31,551 nucleotides of DNA. Source: Fragilaria crotonensis (Eukaryota > Bacillariophyta > Fragilariophyceae > Fragilariales > Fragilariaceae). A program made the position numbers and the translations under genes. This document shows positions 28,178 through 31,551 of the stretch, in pieces. Where the stretch lies: positions 1 through 31,551 of the forward strand of contig JAKSYS010000709.1 in NCBI GenBank assembly GCA_022925895.1, written 5' to 3'. Every line of letters begins with the position of its first letter. The first letter of the stretch is position 1. The notes under the pieces were generated by a model. That model was given only the letters and a program-made list of their open reading frames with translations. It had not been told where the DNA came from and searched no databases.

Positions 28178-31100
28178 TTATACTCCTGCTGCTGGCGTTT
28201 CATTCTTTGCTGCCATCAGAACAACGTCCTCTATTGCAGGCGAGACAAAGCTTTGCACAAAGCCAGCATCAAAGTCAACTACAGCTCGGTGGGTTTTGAA
28301 TTCCTTCCTGACGCGTTCAATCCGAGGCAAGGTGAGTGCTGTAGGAATACTGTCCTCGCAACTGTTCAGGTTTTGTTGATGAAGGACAAAGTATGCACAT
28401 ATGTATGATCGTGCCCGTCGTGAAAGCTTCGCACTGTCACTGTTTTGAGGACATCTCTGCTTGTACATTCTTTCACTAACGCCTTGAAAGATGTCTTTCC
28501 CTTTTAGAATCCAGTGGCATTTTGCGGTAGACACTCTTCGACACCCCCAACTGTATTCAATTCCCTCGCCGGCCATTTCGGCGTGGAACTGGAGTGATGA
28601 GGACCGAAACTCCAAGTGCATGTCCCACATGCTGCAACGCTGTCATCTCTTCAGCAAAGTCAAGACACGATGCCATCAGATATTTTAAGCTCCAATTTTC
28701 GGCATCCTCCATATCTTCACCATCATTCTTGTCCTTCGCAATATCCATTGTATACTTGTCAATATTGCCTTCATCTATCCATCCTCGCTCCCAAAGGACT
28801 TGCATGAGACCTTTCGGCTGGCCTAACCAACCTTTTTCTCCCTTGTCCTTTCCACTTTTGGATCCAAATTGTTATCCCTTGCAATCTGTTGTAATTCGGT
28901 CAGCGATATTGGCGGCGATTGCTCAAGATATTGAGTGGAGCGAGCTCCGATTTGAGTTCAGCGATGGTTTTGTTTCGCATTCGCGGAATGCCTGCCGGAG
29001 ATGGGGTATGCGGTCATCACGGTTAAGTTCCCGTTCTTGTGGTGACATCCAGAATGGACCATCATCCTCCGAGGTAAACACAAAGATTGTGTGTCGCCAA
29101 CGTTTAAGGTTCGTGCAGCATGCATCCCGAGGTACCCATCGTGTTCCTTTATTTTTGACTCACGCATTATTGGTTGTGCTCCTCCATAGCTTCTATTCAT
29201 ACTGTAAGCATCTAGACCGCCCGTCAATTTCTTTGAATGTCTGCGAATGATCAAACAGAAAAACGAAGTCAAATTGGGGTATAACTTTGATGCAGTCGAC
29301 GCAGTCCTCAAACTGCATGCTCATGTGATTGTAAGTCCAATACCCTTCGTTGTTTGCTCCCATTCGAAACTCACAACAAATGGCGATTCTTCCAGGTCTT
29401 TCTTGGACACTTGGCCATGAACTGCAATCGCTGCATCAAGGTCAACATAGTTATGACCACGACGAGTCTCATTTATTTCTTCCATCTGAATCCGACTGAT
29501 CGGAACTCCGAATCCGGTTTCACGCGATTGAATTGCGGAGAGCATGAGGCTCATTCCGTCCGTCTTTGGCAAAAGTGGACGTTGACCTAGTGGCCCAACC
29601 CATTGGCGTGATTTGAGCAGAAACTGGTTGAACACGCTTTCATCTTGGCCGAAGATCATCAGTGGTTTCAGACCTAGCGGCTTGCGAACGCTGAGTTCCC
29701 CAAACATACCAAAGCCCATTTCCTCCAAACCGAATGAAGAAAATCAAAATCGTCCACGTGGAATTCAATCATTTCTTTGCCCGAAGGCTGCTCTTGGTAA
29801 GAATATCCTTGACCTCCGACGTCGTCTGAAATTCTTTTCTCTGACTTCCACTTTTCCACAGTTTCTCTTCTCACTTGAATCCATCGATGGGTTCGAGGTT
29901 CAAGCTTCGATAGGTATTTCGTGCAGAACTCGTTCCGGTGGAATACGACATTGGGTCTCTCATGCCCATCAACAAAGAAGGATTTCTTGCGACTGTCATA
30001 ATGAAAGCCGAGACGTCGAAGCCATCGCCAGGTTGTCGTCAATGAGATAGGAGAATCTAGATACGTCTGAAGGAGTGGGCAGCAGTCTTTAATTGTAGTA
30101 CTAGATTCACCGTTCTCGTTTGTTGCATTCTCCTCCGTCGTGTCATCGTCATCTACCTGCGAACAATAGTTAGGAATTATCTTAGTGATCAGCTCGTTAC
30201 GTGCCGATTCCACTGTTAGGTCAGCAAGGCTTCAATACAGTAGTCAATCCATGGTAATGTGATTTCTTCACGGAAGTACTCTAGAAGATCAGGGAGTGGT
30301 TTCTTTTGTTTATGTATCTTCGGGTCTGGTAACGGAAAGTGCTCGCGATTCGCTCGCAGTAGGATATTCCAGCCTGCAACTGTAAGCTTGCTGGTTGCGG
30401 CTTCAATGCCCATCCTATTGCTATCATAGACAGCCTGGGAGCAGCAATCTTCTACCCACCGAGCAGAGTTCATCTCCTCCAAGGCCATGATATATGCTAA
30501 GCAAAGAATGGAGCATCGCTGTCGTATTATGAAGATATCATACGGAGAACAGAGATTGTCTACATCATGCTTATCAATGAGGTCTCTCCACCCGTCAGGA
30601 CTTCTATTGACTTGCTGCAGCCTTTCTATACGTTGCTGAAGAACATCAACAACGCTTCGGTTGTCGGTTGAGCTCCCAAGGAAGAGCTTTTTTGCCTCCG
30701 GACTGTCCCAGTAGCTCTCTACCGAGATAATTGCCGAATCAGATCCAGAAGCAAGTTGAGAAGCCTTTGCTTTCTTCTGACTACCAGGAGATTGTGCTGC
30801 AACAGCTGCACCTGCTTCAGCTTTCCTCTTTGCTCTCGATTGGATATGAATTTCCGTCGTCAGATCCACAATTTCCGATGAACCACGTGCCACACTATAG
30901 CGATCATTTATTCCTGCGTCTTGCAACAGAGACAAGAAACATTTCTTTCCATCTGGCGGACGTTCGACCAATCCTCCGGGATCTGTTACGTAGTATCCCC
31001 AGATCTTTCGTTTTGGATTGCCGAAGATATCAAGGCCTTTGGCTGACCTCCGGAATCGGCCAGTATCATTCAATTCTGTGAAGTCATCAAGTGTTGCGCC

Positions 31101-31277
31101 TTCGCATGATGAAATTGCTTTGTTCAACATGCCTCTATCGAATCCAAGGGCCTTGAGAGTTGGAAACTGGGCATTGATTGCACGGAAATAGAGTTCGTCT
31201 GACAGCCATTTGTCTCGGTATCGTTGTTGCTTGGTGATTTCAAGCCAACACTGATAATACGTTGCGAGCGTCTTCAT
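28178..31277 (-). pseudogene. Large DDE transposase of the IS630/Tc1/mariner-related group, frames broken
   Basis: The minus strand reads through at least six frames in order. 31277-30216: ATG MKTLATYYQCWLEITKQQR, a 353-codon N-terminal region with a basic KRKAEAGAA tract. 30213-29674: contains TTTWRWLRRLGFHYDSRKKS and VDGHERPNVVFHR, a helix-turn-helix-like plus linker region seen in eukaryotic DDE transposases. 29728-29321: FGQDESVFNQF, first catalytic Asp. About 29320-28960: FVFLFDHSQ (second Asp), then NRSYGGAQPIMRESKI and GYLGMHAARTLNVGDTQS. 28805-28557: LWERGWIDEGNIDKYTMD. Finally GEGIEYSWG (near 28550-28580) with the catalytic Glu, and the C-terminus ending at 28178. The DES / FDHS / E-x-x-W arrangement is that of IS630/Tc1/mariner-type enzymes. 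Each frame change I could measure equals one missing base. No terminal inverted repeats were found. Confidence 0.68.
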
Positions 31278-31551
31278 TATGTCTCAACTGCCGACCCTCG
31301 CAAGTTAAACTCTGCCTTGAAGTATATTATTGATCCAGTCGCAACAAAGGCTCGGCAGTTACGAAGTGTAAGTTGGTGAAGTTGTCGTTACAATATCATG
31401 GTCCGAACAACTTTTTGGTGTGGTTTCGATCGTCTTGTTTCGATGTGCGAGGCTGCCATCCCCTGGCATAAAACGAAGACGTCACGGATTTTGTACTGAT
31501 CCTACACGAGTTGCACTATATTTTGCTACGAAGAAACAAGCCATACATGCA
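31278..31551. other. Sequence upstream of the transposase gene
   Basis: Under 300 bases at the window edge. It includes an AT-rich stretch near 31321-31333. No inverted repeat matching the sequence around 28100-28180 was seen. Confidence 0.35.

Noticed and set aside
1-31551. CRISPR array, rRNA or tRNA genes
   Set aside because: No regularly spaced direct repeats and no cloverleaf with a TTCGANNCC-type arm were seen on either strand by eye. A tRNAscan-SE run would be decisive.

Overview
The window looks like nuclear DNA of a diatom, probably a raphid pennate. Four things point there: Ty1/copia retroelements of the diatom (CoDi) type, a plastid pre-sequence with an ASAF-like motif (VAF/SPT), short GT-AG introns in small genes, and repeat-rich spacers full of GGTACT-type words. 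The species cannot be fixed from sequence alone.

Layout. 1-4726: 3' part of a broken copia element (gag zinc knuckle, protease, integrase, reverse transcriptase, RNase H) with its 3' LTR. 4727-5775: microsatellites and a duplicated two-module repeat. 5786-7015: a 1.2-kb element with terminal inverted repeats built around copies of the palindrome GTCCTTAATTAAGGAC. 7021-8965: apparently non-coding. 8966-9188: a 223-bp almost perfect palindrome. 9404-10735: an unrecognised 443-codon protein. 11444-12398 (minus): a uL15-type organellar ribosomal protein with one intron. Its 5' end carries a 649-bp Mutator-like non-autonomous element (12401-13049) flanked by a 9-bp target duplication. 13636-14093 (minus): remnant of an Ala/Glu/Lys-rich coiled-coil gene. 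14525-16374: an OTU-family deubiquitinase with UIM-like motifs and a UBA-like C-terminus. 16428-17808 (minus): an unrecognised multi-exon gene with one membrane segment. 17809-24320: a second, nearly complete copia element with both LTRs (231-233 bp, 3 differences), of a different lineage from the first. 24787-26083: an alternative oxidase with an N-terminal EF-hand domain. 26350-27012 (minus): a plastid-targeted DUF493/YbeD-like protein, convergent with the oxidase. 27013-28177: GTACT-rich spacer. 28178-31277 (minus): a large DDE transposase related to the IS630/Tc1/mariner group, broken by indels.

The host genes do not form one pathway. They are ordinary single genes (respiration, organelle translation, ubiquitin removal, plastid protein) separated by mobile DNA, and the window shows five different kinds of repeat or transposon structure. 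Almost every recognisable reading frame, including housekeeping genes, is interrupted by indels, and in the host genes each change is equivalent to one missing base. This suggests consensus errors in the assembly rather than that every gene is dead. The strongest candidates for something new are the EF-hand/alternative oxidase fusion, the 223-bp palindrome, the TIR element with repeated TTAATTAA palindromes, and the Mutator-like insertion whose target duplication contains the probable start codon of the L15 gene.
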